41,555 nucleotides of DNA from Sphingobacterium sp. UBA1575 (GTDB taxonomy: Bacteria; Bacteroidota; Bacteroidia; Sphingobacteriales; Sphingobacteriaceae), in assembly GCA_002322865.1 (NCBI GenBank), contig DCOH01000065.1, forward strand, positions 33,511 through 75,065. Direction: 5' to 3'. Positions 30,445 through 38,122 of the stretch are shown piece by piece; position 1 is the stretch's first letter; each line of letters opens with the position of its first letter. Position numbers and translations under genes: made by a program. The notes beneath the pieces are model-generated. The model was not told the DNA's origin. It did no database searches and saw nothing but the letters and a program-made list of their open reading frames with translations.

Positions 30445-30795
30445 ATGAAATATTTTGCTTTGTTGACTTTTGGGCTACTTGTTTCCATCAGTACGTTATA
30501 TGCCCAAAATAAGGAAAATAAACAGGAAGGTAAAGTGATAAAGGGAGGTTTCTCCATACATGCTGATACCGCCAAGAGCAAAGATCAATTATCAAACCTG
30601 AATTTTTTGATACAGCCACAAAAACTTGCAGTTAATGGGATTCCAAATGCATACCGTCAAAACGATGATTCGGTGATTCTACATAAATACCTGGACCCTA
30701 AGGCAAGTGTAGCTATGCCAGGTACCGAAATCCTGGACAACAAACAGGAGAAAAACCAAAAAGTAACCATCTTAAAACCTTTGGTCAAGAAATAA
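30445..30795 (+). CDS. Small secreted protein, unknown function
   Basis: A 116-residue protein with a classical signal peptide (MKYFALLTFGLLVSISTLYAQ, cleavage after LYA) and a short polar mature part of about 95 residues (NKENKQEGKVIKGGFSIHAD ... NFLIQPQKLAVNGIPNAY ... KVTILKPLVKK). No cysteine or recognisable domain, so it is periplasmic or exported. The ATG at 30445 places the signal peptide at the N-terminus; a TTG six bases earlier is unlikely. It is divergent from the sensor-kinase gene across a 130-base gap, so a link to that system is possible but unproven. Confidence 0.68.
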   Translation: MKYFALLTFGLLVSISTLYAQNKENKQEGKVIKGGFSIHADTAKSKDQLSNLNFLIQPQKLAVNGIPNAYRQNDDSVILHKYLDPKASVAMPGTEILDNKQEKNQKVTILKPLVKK

Positions 30796-30806
30796 TAGAA
30801 ATTAAG

Positions 30807-30850
30807 GAAAATAGAAAAGCCCGGGCTCATGCCCGGGCTTTTCTATTTTC
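30807..30850. terminator. Bidirectional terminator with perfect 20-bp stem
   Basis: Positions 30807-30826 pair perfectly with 30831-30850 around a 4-base loop (core AAAAGCCCGGGC). It serves the secreted-protein gene on plus and pyruvate kinase on minus. Confidence 0.9.
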
Positions 30851-30869
30851 TGAATGTCTCTAATAAGGA

Positions 30870-32303
30870 TTATTTTACTTCAGAAACACGGATGGTGTTT
30901 GTTCTTCCTTTCGCGTGTAGCGGAGTAGAAGAGGTATTGATCACGATCTGACCAGGTTCTACCAAACGGTGTTGTTGTAAAAGTCCATTTACATCTTGGA
31001 TCGTACCATCGGTACTTTCGTATTTTTCATAGATGAAGGCTTTCGCACCCCAAACTAAGCTTAATGTACGCAATAATGTTCTGTTACCGGTGAATACATA
31101 AATATCAGCATCCGGACGGTAACTCGCAATTTCCATCGCGGTATATCCTGAGGCGGTCATCACCGCAATGGCAGACGCATTTGTTTTTTCGGCCAAGAAG
31201 ATGGATGAGCTACAGATCGCATCTGGAATACGCGTTACACCTACAGTTCCCAAGGTTTCCTTTTCGCTATAGTAAGGGTAAGAAGTCGCTTCTACATGGG
31301 TAATCACCTTTGCCATGGTTTCAATAACGATTTCTGGAAATTCACCTACCGATGTTTCGCCTGAAAGCATCACTGCATCGGCACCATCGATCACCGAGTT
31401 AGCCACGTCGTTCACCTCAGCACGCGTAGGACGCGGTGTAGTGATCATACTTTCCAACATCTGGGTCGCAATGATCACCGGTTTGGAAAGGTTACGGCAT
31501 TTCTGAACAATGATCTTCTGAAGTCCTGGAACTTCTTCCATTGGCATTTCCACACCCAGGTCACCACGAGCTACCATGATCGCATCCGTAGCCTCGATGA
31601 TTGCATCGATGTTATCAATCGCTTCTGGTTTTTCGATCTTCGCGATTACTTTGGCATGAGATCCCTTTTCCTTTATGATTTCCTTACATTGGTAAATATC
31701 TTCCGCTGAACGCACGAAAGACATGGCAATCCAGTCGGCTCCATGATCTAAAGCAAAGTTCAGGTTGTCCAAATCTGCTTCTGTTAAAGAAGGGATAGAT
31801 ACTTTGGTATTCGGTAGGTTTACCCCTTTGCGGGAAGTAAGGATACCGCCGTGTACCACTTCGCAGGTAACTGTATCTTTATGATTCGTAGTTAATACGC
31901 GTAACTGTAATTTACCATCATCCAACAAAATGATCTCGCCTTCTTTTACATCATTTGGAAAGTTCTCATAAGTGATGTAGATTCTTTTTTCATCGCCGAT
32001 CAGCTCATCGGTCGTGATTTCAACTACACTTCCGTTGACCAAGATGGCACCGCCTTCTTTCATCTTTCCGATACGGATTTTAGGACCTTGAAGATCGGCT
32101 AATATACCCACATTGAAAGGGTGTTCTTGATTGATTTCGTTAATGGTATTGATTACTTTAAGGTGATCCTCTTGACTGCCGTGGGAGAAATTAAGGCGAC
32201 AAACATCGACACCTTTAGCAATCATACGGGTCAGAACATCTTTTTTAGAGGAAGCTGGGCCTAATGTTGCAACAATTTTGGTCCGCTTTTTTAGTTTATC
32301 CAT
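30870..32303 (-). CDS. pyk: Pyruvate kinase
   Basis: Catalyses phosphoenolpyruvate + ADP to pyruvate + ATP, the last step of glycolysis. The 477 residues start MDKLKKRTKIVATLGPASS and contain CRLNFSHGSQEDH, ILADLQGPKIRIG, the active-site segment VIAKIEKPEAIDNIDAII, MVARGDLGVEMPMEEVP, IIATQMLESMITTPRPTRAEVNDVANSVIDGADAVMLSGETS, and a regulatory C-terminal domain. Length is typical of bacterial type I/II enzymes. An 8-bp inverted repeat (TCGCAAAT-N10-ATTTGCGA, 32345-32370) overlaps the likely promoter, which suggests control by a DNA-binding protein. Confidence 0.97.
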   Translation of the reverse strand: MDKLKKRTKIVATLGPASSKKDVLTRMIAKGVDVCRLNFSHGSQEDHLKVINTINEINQEHPFNVGILADLQGPKIRIGKMKEGGAILVNGSVVEITTDELIGDEKRIYITYENFPNDVKEGEIILLDDGKLQLRVLTTNHKDTVTCEVVHGGILTSRKGVNLPNTKVSIPSLTEADLDNLNFALDHGADWIAMSFVRSAEDIYQCKEIIKEKGSHAKVIAKIEKPEAIDNIDAIIEATDAIMVARGDLGVEMPMEEVPGLQKIIVQKCRNLSKPVIIATQMLESMITTPRPTRAEVNDVANSVIDGADAVMLSGETSVGEFPEIVIETMAKVITHVEATSYPYYSEKETLGTVGVTRIPDAICSSSIFLAEKTNASAIAVMTASGYTAMEIASYRPDADIYVFTGNRTLLRTLSLVWGAKAFIYEKYESTDGTIQDVNGLLQQHRLVEPGQIVINTSSTPLHAKGRTNTIRVSEVK

Positions 32304-32344
32304 TTGAATGAATTTTAATTTTTTATATTCTTATTGTTATCAAT

Positions 32345-32370
32345 TCGCAAATAAAATCCCCGATTTGCGA
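32345..32370. promoter_or_regulatory. Inverted repeat over the pyk promoter region
   Basis: TCGCAAAT, ten bases, ATTTGCGA: a perfect 8-bp inverted repeat about 42-67 bases upstream of pyk. It includes a near-consensus -7 box (TTTATTTG, minus). There is no T tract, so an operator is more likely than a terminator. Confidence 0.4.
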
Positions 32371-32413
32371 AGCTTAGGTTTATGTGTAGAAGTTACACTA
32401 TCTAAATAATTCG

Positions 32414-32914
32414 CTAAAATATCAGATTTTCTTTAGATTTCAATGCGGTTGGGTCTATTTCTTTTACAAGAAGGACCTCCGGTATAGTTTTAATATTATC
32501 GATAAGTGCGTCTAAATCATCAGGATGAATGAAATGCTTGATGATCAGAAAATAATCAAAGCTAAGGATTTCCGGTACTAAAGAAGCTCCTTCGATGGAT
32601 TTGTTACTTAACAGGTAGTATTCAAATTCGAAGGTCGGGTTATGGAACCGGAAAATATTAAAATGCTGTTGTACAGGTTTTTTGTTCTTTTTGTTTTCGT
32701 AAATGATGTGGTAGTCCAATTCATCCTGCGGTTTATCCTTTTTATTTCCGTTATGGTCGTTATAATCCTCTTTTCCGTTGATAAATTGGAGCCCTGTATG
32801 TTTGTTGATGAAATGGGCCAGGCGATAATCGCGAAGTACTGAGCTAATTCCTACTAAATTAAAATCCAGTTCCAGGTCGAAGTCGGTTTCCAGTTTAAAA
32901 GTGATCTTACTCAA
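32414..32914 (-). CDS. IPExxxVDY family protein
   Basis: A 166-residue Bacteroidota-restricted protein of unknown function, recognised by the VPEILSFDYFLIIKHF segment that corresponds to the family's IPExxxVDY motif near residue 112-120. It begins SKITFKLETDFDLELDFNLVGISS and has no signal peptide or membrane helix. The start is a TTG at 32914: the frame closes upstream with no ATG, and the N-terminus fits the family. It lies upstream of pyk on the same strand and divergent from acpP. An overlapping TTTATTTG suggests another very short leader. Confidence 0.78.
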   Translation of the reverse strand: MSKITFKLETDFDLELDFNLVGISSVLRDYRLAHFINKHTGLQFINGKEDYNDHNGNKKDKPQDELDYHIIYENKKNKKPVQQHFNIFRFHNPTFEFEYYLLSNKSIEGASLVPEILSFDYFLIIKHFIHPDDLDALIDNIKTIPEVLLVKEIDPTALKSKENLIF

Positions 32915-33080
32915 GCCAAATAAAGCGTTTAGTGATTAACAAAAATAAAGAAATATGCGGTTTAATCTATGGAAAATGATAAAATTAACATTAAAAATAG
33001 ATTAAGTTTGTAAAACAATTTTAGATTTATTATTATTGAATAAGCTTAGTATCTAAGTGGTTGAAAAACCAAAACTGGGG

Positions 33081-33088
33081 TACCTTTG
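33081..33088 (+). promoter_or_regulatory. Distal -7 box for acpP
   Basis: TACCTTTG, exact consensus, 95 bases before the acpP ATG. A TTG lies 17 bases upstream. Confidence 0.45.
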
Positions 33089-33142
33089 TTCTTTATTTGT
33101 TTCCAAAAGTCAAAAAGATTTGATTATTGGGGAAATTTATTT

Positions 33143-33150
33143 TTTCTTTG
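33143..33150 (+). promoter_or_regulatory. Proximal promoter of acpP
   Basis: TTTG (33119-33122), 20 bases, then TTTCTTTG (seven of eight to TAnnTTTG), 33 bases before the acpP ATG: ideal -33/-7 spacing. With the distal box it suggests tandem promoters. Confidence 0.55.
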
Positions 33151-33183
33151 CACAGATTTATTAAACAATTAAACTAGAAAATC

Positions 33184-33420
33184 ATGTCAGATATCGCATC
33201 AAGAGTAAAAGCAATTATCGTAGAAAAGTTAGGTGTAGACGAAAATGAAGTAACACCAGAAGCTTCTTTCACGAATGATTTAGGTGCAGACTCACTTGAT
33301 ACAGTAGAGTTGATCATGGAATTCGAGAAAGAATTCAACGTTGCAATTCCTGATGACCAAGCTGAAAACATCAGTACTGTAGGTCAAGCTATCGCTTACT
33401 TAGAAAAAAACGTTAACTAA
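33184..33420 (+). CDS. acpP: Acyl carrier protein
   Basis: A 78-residue acidic carrier that holds growing fatty-acyl chains on a phosphopantetheine arm. The attachment serine is Ser37 in DLGADSLDTVELIMEFEKEF. The four-helix pattern (VKAIIVEKLGVDENEV ... FTNDLGADSLD ... IPDDQAENISTVGQAIAYL) is standard. The gene lies 27 bases upstream of fabF, the conserved acpP-fabF pairing, with a long AT-rich leader region carrying two promoter boxes, as expected of a highly expressed gene. Confidence 0.98.
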   Translation: MSDIASRVKAIIVEKLGVDENEVTPEASFTNDLGADSLDTVELIMEFEKEFNVAIPDDQAENISTVGQAIAYLEKNVN

Positions 33421-33447
33421 CTAATTTTATTAGGCCAGACATCATAA

Positions 33448-34701
33448 ATGGAGCTTAAGAGAGTAGTTGTAACAGGATTAGGCGCACTTACACCAATCGG
33501 TAACACCGTCCCAGCTTACTGGGAGGGTTTGATCAATGGTGTAAGTGGAGCCGCTCCTATCACACATTTTGATGCGTCAAAATTCAAGACCCAGTTTGCT
33601 TGTGAAGTTAAGGGATTTGATCCCCATGAGTTCATGGATCGTAAAGAGGCGCGCAAAGTAGACCCATTCGTGCAGTACGCCATTGCTTCTACAGATGAAG
33701 CGGTAAAGGACGCCGGATTGGATTTTGATAAATTAGATAGAAACCGCATAGGGGTAATTTGGGGTTCGGGTATTGGTGGTTTGACTACTTTTACAGAAGA
33801 GGTTGCCAATTTCTCAAAAGGAGATGGTACACCACGCTTTAACCCATTCTTTATTCCGAAAATGCTCGTGGACATAGCTCCAGGACATATTTCAATGCGC
33901 CATGGCTTAAGAGGACCAAACTTTTCCGCTGTTTCAGCGTGTGCATCTTCGACCAATGCGATGATCGATGCTTTTACCTATATCCGTATGGGTAGAGCAG
34001 ATATAATCATTACAGGAGGTTCGGAGGCGACAATCAATGAAGCAGGGATTGGTGGTTTCAACGCGATGCACGCACTTTCTACACGAAACGATGATCCGAA
34101 AACGGCTTCTCGTCCATTCGACAAGGACCGTGATGGGTTTGTTTCTGGTGAAGGTTCGGGCGCGATCATCTTGGAAAGCCTTGAGCATGCATTGGCACGC
34201 GGAGCAAAAATATATGCTGAGATAGTTGGCGGAGGCATGAGTGCTGATGCACACCATATCACAGCTTCACATCCTGAAGGATTGGGCGCGAAATTAGCGA
34301 TGACCATGGCCATCAACGATGCCGGTATGGACTTCTCGGATATCGATTACATCAACGTTCATGGTACATCCACTCCAGTTGGAGATATCAGCGAAACGAA
34401 AGCGATCGTGGATCTATTCGGTGAGAATGCCTACAAGCTGAACATCAGCTCAACAAAATCAATGACAGGCCACCTATTGGGGGCGGCTGGGGCAGTGGAA
34501 GCAATTGCTTCGATCCTGGCGGTGCAGAACGATATCGTTCCACCTACGATCAACCACTTTACGGATGATCCTGAAATTGATAACAAATTGAATTTCACAT
34601 TCAATACCGCTCAGAAACGTGTTGTGAACGCAGCATTGAGTAATACCTTTGGCTTTGGAGGCCATAACGCTTCCGTTATTGTCAAAAAGTATAAAGGTTA
34701 A
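33448..34701 (+). CDS. fabF: Beta-ketoacyl-ACP synthase II
   Basis: Condensing enzyme that elongates acyl-ACP with malonyl-ACP. The 417 residues (MELKRVVVTGLGALTPIG) contain the thiolase-fold triad: Cys165 in VSACASSTNA, His305 in NVHGTSTPVGD and His342 in TGHLLGAAGA. KSMTGH and the C-terminal NTFGFGGHNASVI are also present. Length and motifs favour FabF over FabB. Co-transcribed with acpP, and followed by a hairpin terminator at 34741-34770 before rnc. Confidence 0.97.
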   Translation: MELKRVVVTGLGALTPIGNTVPAYWEGLINGVSGAAPITHFDASKFKTQFACEVKGFDPHEFMDRKEARKVDPFVQYAIASTDEAVKDAGLDFDKLDRNRIGVIWGSGIGGLTTFTEEVANFSKGDGTPRFNPFFIPKMLVDIAPGHISMRHGLRGPNFSAVSACASSTNAMIDAFTYIRMGRADIIITGGSEATINEAGIGGFNAMHALSTRNDDPKTASRPFDKDRDGFVSGEGSGAIILESLEHALARGAKIYAEIVGGGMSADAHHITASHPEGLGAKLAMTMAINDAGMDFSDIDYINVHGTSTPVGDISETKAIVDLFGENAYKLNISSTKSMTGHLLGAAGAVEAIASILAVQNDIVPPTINHFTDDPEIDNKLNFTFNTAQKRVVNAALSNTFGFGGHNASVIVKKYKG

Positions 34702-34740
34702 CATGGTATTTTATCCTATAACAGGCTAAGAATTTTACTG

Positions 34741-34770
34741 ATAGGTAGTTGATCTTTTTCGACTACCTAT
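34741..34770 (+). terminator. Hairpin terminator after fabF
   Basis: ATAGGTAGT / ACTACCTAT 9-bp stem with a 12-base loop, followed by TTTGTTATTT. Some read-through into rnc, 18 bases later, is plausible. Confidence 0.65.
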
Positions 34771-34788
34771 TTGTTATTTAATATAATC

Positions 34789-35535
34789 ATGCCCATTAAA
34801 CAGGTCTATAATCTATATCTGTCTCCCAGTCGATCATATGTACGGAAGCTAAAAAACCTATTGGGTTTTGTTCCAGGAAATGTGCGTTTATACCAAATGG
34901 CATTTCGGCATAAGTCTGTCGCTATCCTGATCAAGGATGGGGTGAAGAACAGCAATGAGCGCCTGGAGTTTTTGGGGGATGCCGTCCTGGGATCGGTAAT
35001 CGCAGAACTTTTATTTAAACTCTATCCTTACAAGGATGAGGGGTTCTTGACGGAGATGCGATCAAAGATCGTTTCCCGAGCAAACCTCAATCAGCTTTCC
35101 CGCAAGCTGGGACTGAACGAATTGATCGAATACGATGCCCGGATGATCAGTTACCCGAATAAACAAGGATCCCTTTTGGGAGATGCATTTGAAGCCCTTG
35201 TTGGTGCGGTCTATCTGGATCGTGGCTATCAATTCACCCGGGAATTTTTATTGACCAGGATTATCAAACCCCATGTGGACATACATACCTTGGAAATCAC
35301 GGAGACCAATTTTAAGAGTCGCCTGATCGAATGGTGTCAACATAACGGTAAAGAATTGGCGTTTTTGCAGATCGAAAATCCGGAGGGTGAATCCAATAAG
35401 TTGTTTTCCGTGAAAGTTGTGGTAGACGGTGAAGATTGTGGAATAGGAAGGGACTTCAACAAAAAAAGTGCAGAAAAATTGGCTGCCGAAAAAGCATGTG
35501 AATACCTGAAGGTATTTACAGACTTTACCATCTAA
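34789..35535 (+). CDS. rnc: Ribonuclease III
   Basis: Double-strand-specific endoribonuclease for rRNA processing and RNA turnover. The 248 residues from ATG 34789 have the catalytic domain signature NERLEFLGDAVLGSVIAELLF (Glu57/Glu60/Asp64 region), then TEMRSKIVSRANL and GDAFEALVGAVYLDRG with the second acidic pair. A C-terminal dsRNA-binding domain follows (FKSRLIEWCQHNGKELAFLQIE ... GEDCGIGRDFNKKSAEKLAAEKACEYL). An in-frame TTG at 34771 is less likely as start. It follows acpP-fabF, a common gene neighbourhood. Confidence 0.95.
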   Translation: MPIKQVYNLYLSPSRSYVRKLKNLLGFVPGNVRLYQMAFRHKSVAILIKDGVKNSNERLEFLGDAVLGSVIAELLFKLYPYKDEGFLTEMRSKIVSRANLNQLSRKLGLNELIEYDARMISYPNKQGSLLGDAFEALVGAVYLDRGYQFTREFLLTRIIKPHVDIHTLEITETNFKSRLIEWCQHNGKELAFLQIENPEGESNKLFSVKVVVDGEDCGIGRDFNKKSAEKLAAEKACEYLKVFTDFTI

Positions 35536-35568
35536 TCATTTTATACGAATTAGCCTTACGATTTCAGT

Positions 35569-36948
35569 ATGAAAGCAATTAAACCATCATTAGCAAAAGG
35601 AACACGTGATTTCACTCCTGTAGAAATGGAGAAGAGAAATCATATCTATAATACATTAAAAACCATTTTCAAAAAATATGGTTACAGCGAAATCCAGACG
35701 CCTTCGTTCGAGAACCTAAGTACCTTGACCGGTAAATATGGGGATGAAGGGGATAAGCTGATCTTTAAGATTCTGAACTCTGGAGATTACCTTTCCAAAG
35801 CACCTGAAAAGTTGTTGGAAGAAAAGAAATCGACAGAACTGATATCTTCCATTTCAGAGAAAGCCTTGCGTTATGATCTTACCGTTCCTTTCGCCAGGTA
35901 TGTGGTGATGCATCAGCATGAGATCACCCTTCCATTCAAGCGTTTTCAGATCCAGCCGGTTTGGCGTGCGGATCGCCCGCAACGAGGTCGCTATCGCGAG
36001 TTCTACCAATGCGATGTGGATGTGGTGGGTTCTGATTCCCTATTGAACGAGGCCGAGTTTATTCTCATCTACCAGGAAGCCTTGACCAAATTGGGGCTTC
36101 AGGATTTCAATATCAAGCTGAACAACCGTAAGATACTTTCCGGAATTGCGGAAGTGGTTGGGAAACCGGAATTGATCGTGGATATGACGGTGGCCATCGA
36201 TAAGTTGGATAAGATCGGGTTGGAAGGTGTCAATAAGGAATTGCTTGAAAGAGGCTTTACAGAAGAGGATCTGGCGGTATTAAAACCGATCATTGAGTTG
36301 AGTGGTACAAACCTGGAGAAACTTACTGCCCTAAAAACCGTATTGGTGGATTCGGCAGTTGGCTTGCAAGGAATATCCGAAATTGAGACCGTATTCGATT
36401 ATCTGCAGAAACTTGGTCAAGGATCATTGCTGGAGAAAATCGTAGAAGTGGATATTACTCTGGCCCGCGGATTGAATTATTATACCGGTTGTATCTTTGA
36501 AGTGAAAACGAACGAAGTGCAGATGGGAAGTATAGGTGGTGGTGGTCGTTATGATGACCTGACGGGTATGTTTGGACTGAAGGACCTGACGGGCGTAGGA
36601 ATTTCTTTCGGAGCAGACCGTATCTATGATGTGCTGGAAGAATTGAATCTCTTTCCACCGAGCAATGCAGAGCGCACGAAGGTGTTGATCATTAACTTTG
36701 ATAAGGAATTGGAAGGCTCAACCTTGCCGCTATTGTACCAGTTGAGGGAGGCGGGTATTGCTACCGAGTTATATCCTGCGGCTGTGAAGCTCAAGAAACA
36801 GATGAGCTATGCCGACGCAAAACAGGTGCCTTATGTGCTGTTGATAGGAGACGAGGAGGTTCGTTCGGGCGAACTGTCCCTGAAGAACATGGAGACCGGG
36901 GAGCAGGAAAAGTTAGGGCTTGCAGCCTTAATTGAAAAACTTAAATAA
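35569..36948 (+). CDS. hisS: Histidyl-tRNA synthetase
   Basis: Class II aminoacyl-tRNA synthetase that charges tRNA-His. The 459 residues show the N-terminal LAKGTRDFTP motif, motif 1 region, ALRYDLTVPFARYV (about 99-112), motif 2 PFKRFQIQPVWRADRPQRGRYREFYQCDVDVVG (about 122-154), histidine-binding ARGLNYYTGCIFEV (about 297-310) and motif 3 GVGISFGADRIYDVL. The C-terminal anticodon-binding domain runs from about residue 360. Its start is 33 bases after rnc's stop, so the two may be co-transcribed. A terminator hairpin follows. Confidence 0.97.
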   Translation: MKAIKPSLAKGTRDFTPVEMEKRNHIYNTLKTIFKKYGYSEIQTPSFENLSTLTGKYGDEGDKLIFKILNSGDYLSKAPEKLLEEKKSTELISSISEKALRYDLTVPFARYVVMHQHEITLPFKRFQIQPVWRADRPQRGRYREFYQCDVDVVGSDSLLNEAEFILIYQEALTKLGLQDFNIKLNNRKILSGIAEVVGKPELIVDMTVAIDKLDKIGLEGVNKELLERGFTEEDLAVLKPIIELSGTNLEKLTALKTVLVDSAVGLQGISEIETVFDYLQKLGQGSLLEKIVEVDITLARGLNYYTGCIFEVKTNEVQMGSIGGGGRYDDLTGMFGLKDLTGVGISFGADRIYDVLEELNLFPPSNAERTKVLIINFDKELEGSTLPLLYQLREAGIATELYPAAVKLKKQMSYADAKQVPYVLLIGDEEVRSGELSLKNMETGEQEKLGLAALIEKLK

Positions 36949-36971
36949 AAATTCTAAGATATAAATGAAAT

Positions 36972-36997
36972 AAATCGACTCTAAGTAGGGTCGATTT
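36972..36997 (+). terminator. Rho-independent terminator of hisS
   Basis: AAATCGAC / GTCGATTT stem with a 10-base loop, then TTTATTTTG. Confidence 0.8.
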
Positions 36998-37042
36998 TTA
37001 TTTTGTAACCTAAAATTTATCAAAAATCTCGTTAATATTGAT

Positions 37043-37050
37043 TAAATTTG
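37043..37050 (+). promoter_or_regulatory. -7 box of the pdhA-E2 operon
   Basis: TAAATTTG exact match, 34 bases before the pdhA ATG, just after the hisS terminator. Confidence 0.5.
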
Positions 37051-37084
37051 TGGTCAGTTTAGTAAAGAAATTCAATACTTAGAA

Positions 37085-38080
37085 ATGAGTTCAACACCTA
37101 TAACAAAAGAAACCTACCTAGAGTGGTATAAATCTATGCTGCTCATGCGCAAATTTGAAGAGAAGTCAGGCCAACTATACGGACAACAAAAAATCCGTGG
37201 ATTCTGTCATTTATATATCGGACAGGAAGCTGTAGTAGCTGGAACCATGTCTGTTATCAAGCCGGAAGATTCCTTGATCACTGCTTATCGCGATCATGCT
37301 CATGCCTTGGCTAAAGGGGTGTCTGCAGATGCATGTATGGCAGAATTGTTCGGTAAAGCAACTGGCTGTTCAAAAGGTAAAGGTGGTTCTATGCACTTTT
37401 TCTCGAAAGAGCATAAGTTTATGGGTGGCCACGGTATTGTAGGTGGACAGATTCCATTGGGTGCCGGTATTGCCTTTGCAGAGAAATATTTGGGTACCGA
37501 TAATGTGAACATTTGTTATATGGGTGATGGAGCGGTTCGTCAAGGAGCGTTCAATGAAACCTTGAATATGGCGATGTTATGGAAATTACCAGTGATCTTT
37601 GTTTGTGAGAACAACGGTTATGCGATGGGTACTTCTGTAAAACGTACAACCAACATGCAAGACATCTACAAAATGGGATTGGGATTTGATATGCCAAGTG
37701 CACCGGTAGATGGTATGGATGTGGTTGCTGTTCACAACGCGATGGATGAAGCCGTTCAACGTGCTCGTGCAGGCGAAGGACCTACTTTCTTGGAGATCCG
37801 TACTTACCGTTACAAAGGACACTCGATGTCTGACCCAGCGAAATACCGTACCAAAGAGGAATTGGAAGAATACAAAGAGCGTGACCCGATCATTGCGGTT
37901 AAACACGCTATCGTAGAAAATAAATATGCAGATGATGCATGGTTCGATCAAGTAGAAGCTGAAGTGAAGAAAATAGTTGATGACTCTGTTAAATTTGCAG
38001 AAGAATCTCCATATCCTACTGCAGAAGCAATTTATGAAGATATTTACGTACAGAAGGATTATCCTTTTGTAATGGATTAA
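37085..38080 (+). CDS. pdhA: Pyruvate dehydrogenase E1 component, alpha subunit
   Basis: Thiamine-diphosphate-dependent decarboxylase subunit that forms a heterotetramer with E1-beta. The 331 residues contain FEEKSGQLYGQQKIRGFCHLYIGQEA, SLITAYRDHAHALAKG, KGGSMHFFSKEHKFMGGHGIVGGQIPLGAG, the ThDP motif GDGAVRQGAFNETLNMAMLWKLPVIFVCENNGYAMGT (GDG...NN), and the phosphorylation-loop-like YRYKGHSMSDPAKYR. The length is typical of E1-alpha. The E2 gene follows 42 bases later, with no E1-beta gene between them or elsewhere in the window. Confidence 0.96.
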   Translation: MSSTPITKETYLEWYKSMLLMRKFEEKSGQLYGQQKIRGFCHLYIGQEAVVAGTMSVIKPEDSLITAYRDHAHALAKGVSADACMAELFGKATGCSKGKGGSMHFFSKEHKFMGGHGIVGGQIPLGAGIAFAEKYLGTDNVNICYMGDGAVRQGAFNETLNMAMLWKLPVIFVCENNGYAMGTSVKRTTNMQDIYKMGLGFDMPSAPVDGMDVVAVHNAMDEAVQRARAGEGPTFLEIRTYRYKGHSMSDPAKYRTKEELEEYKERDPIIAVKHAIVENKYADDAWFDQVEAEVKKIVDDSVKFAEESPYPTAEAIYEDIYVQKDYPFVMD

Positions 38081-38122
38081 TGAACGATAATTACTTTAAC
38101 TAATATAGAACAATCTTAAGAA

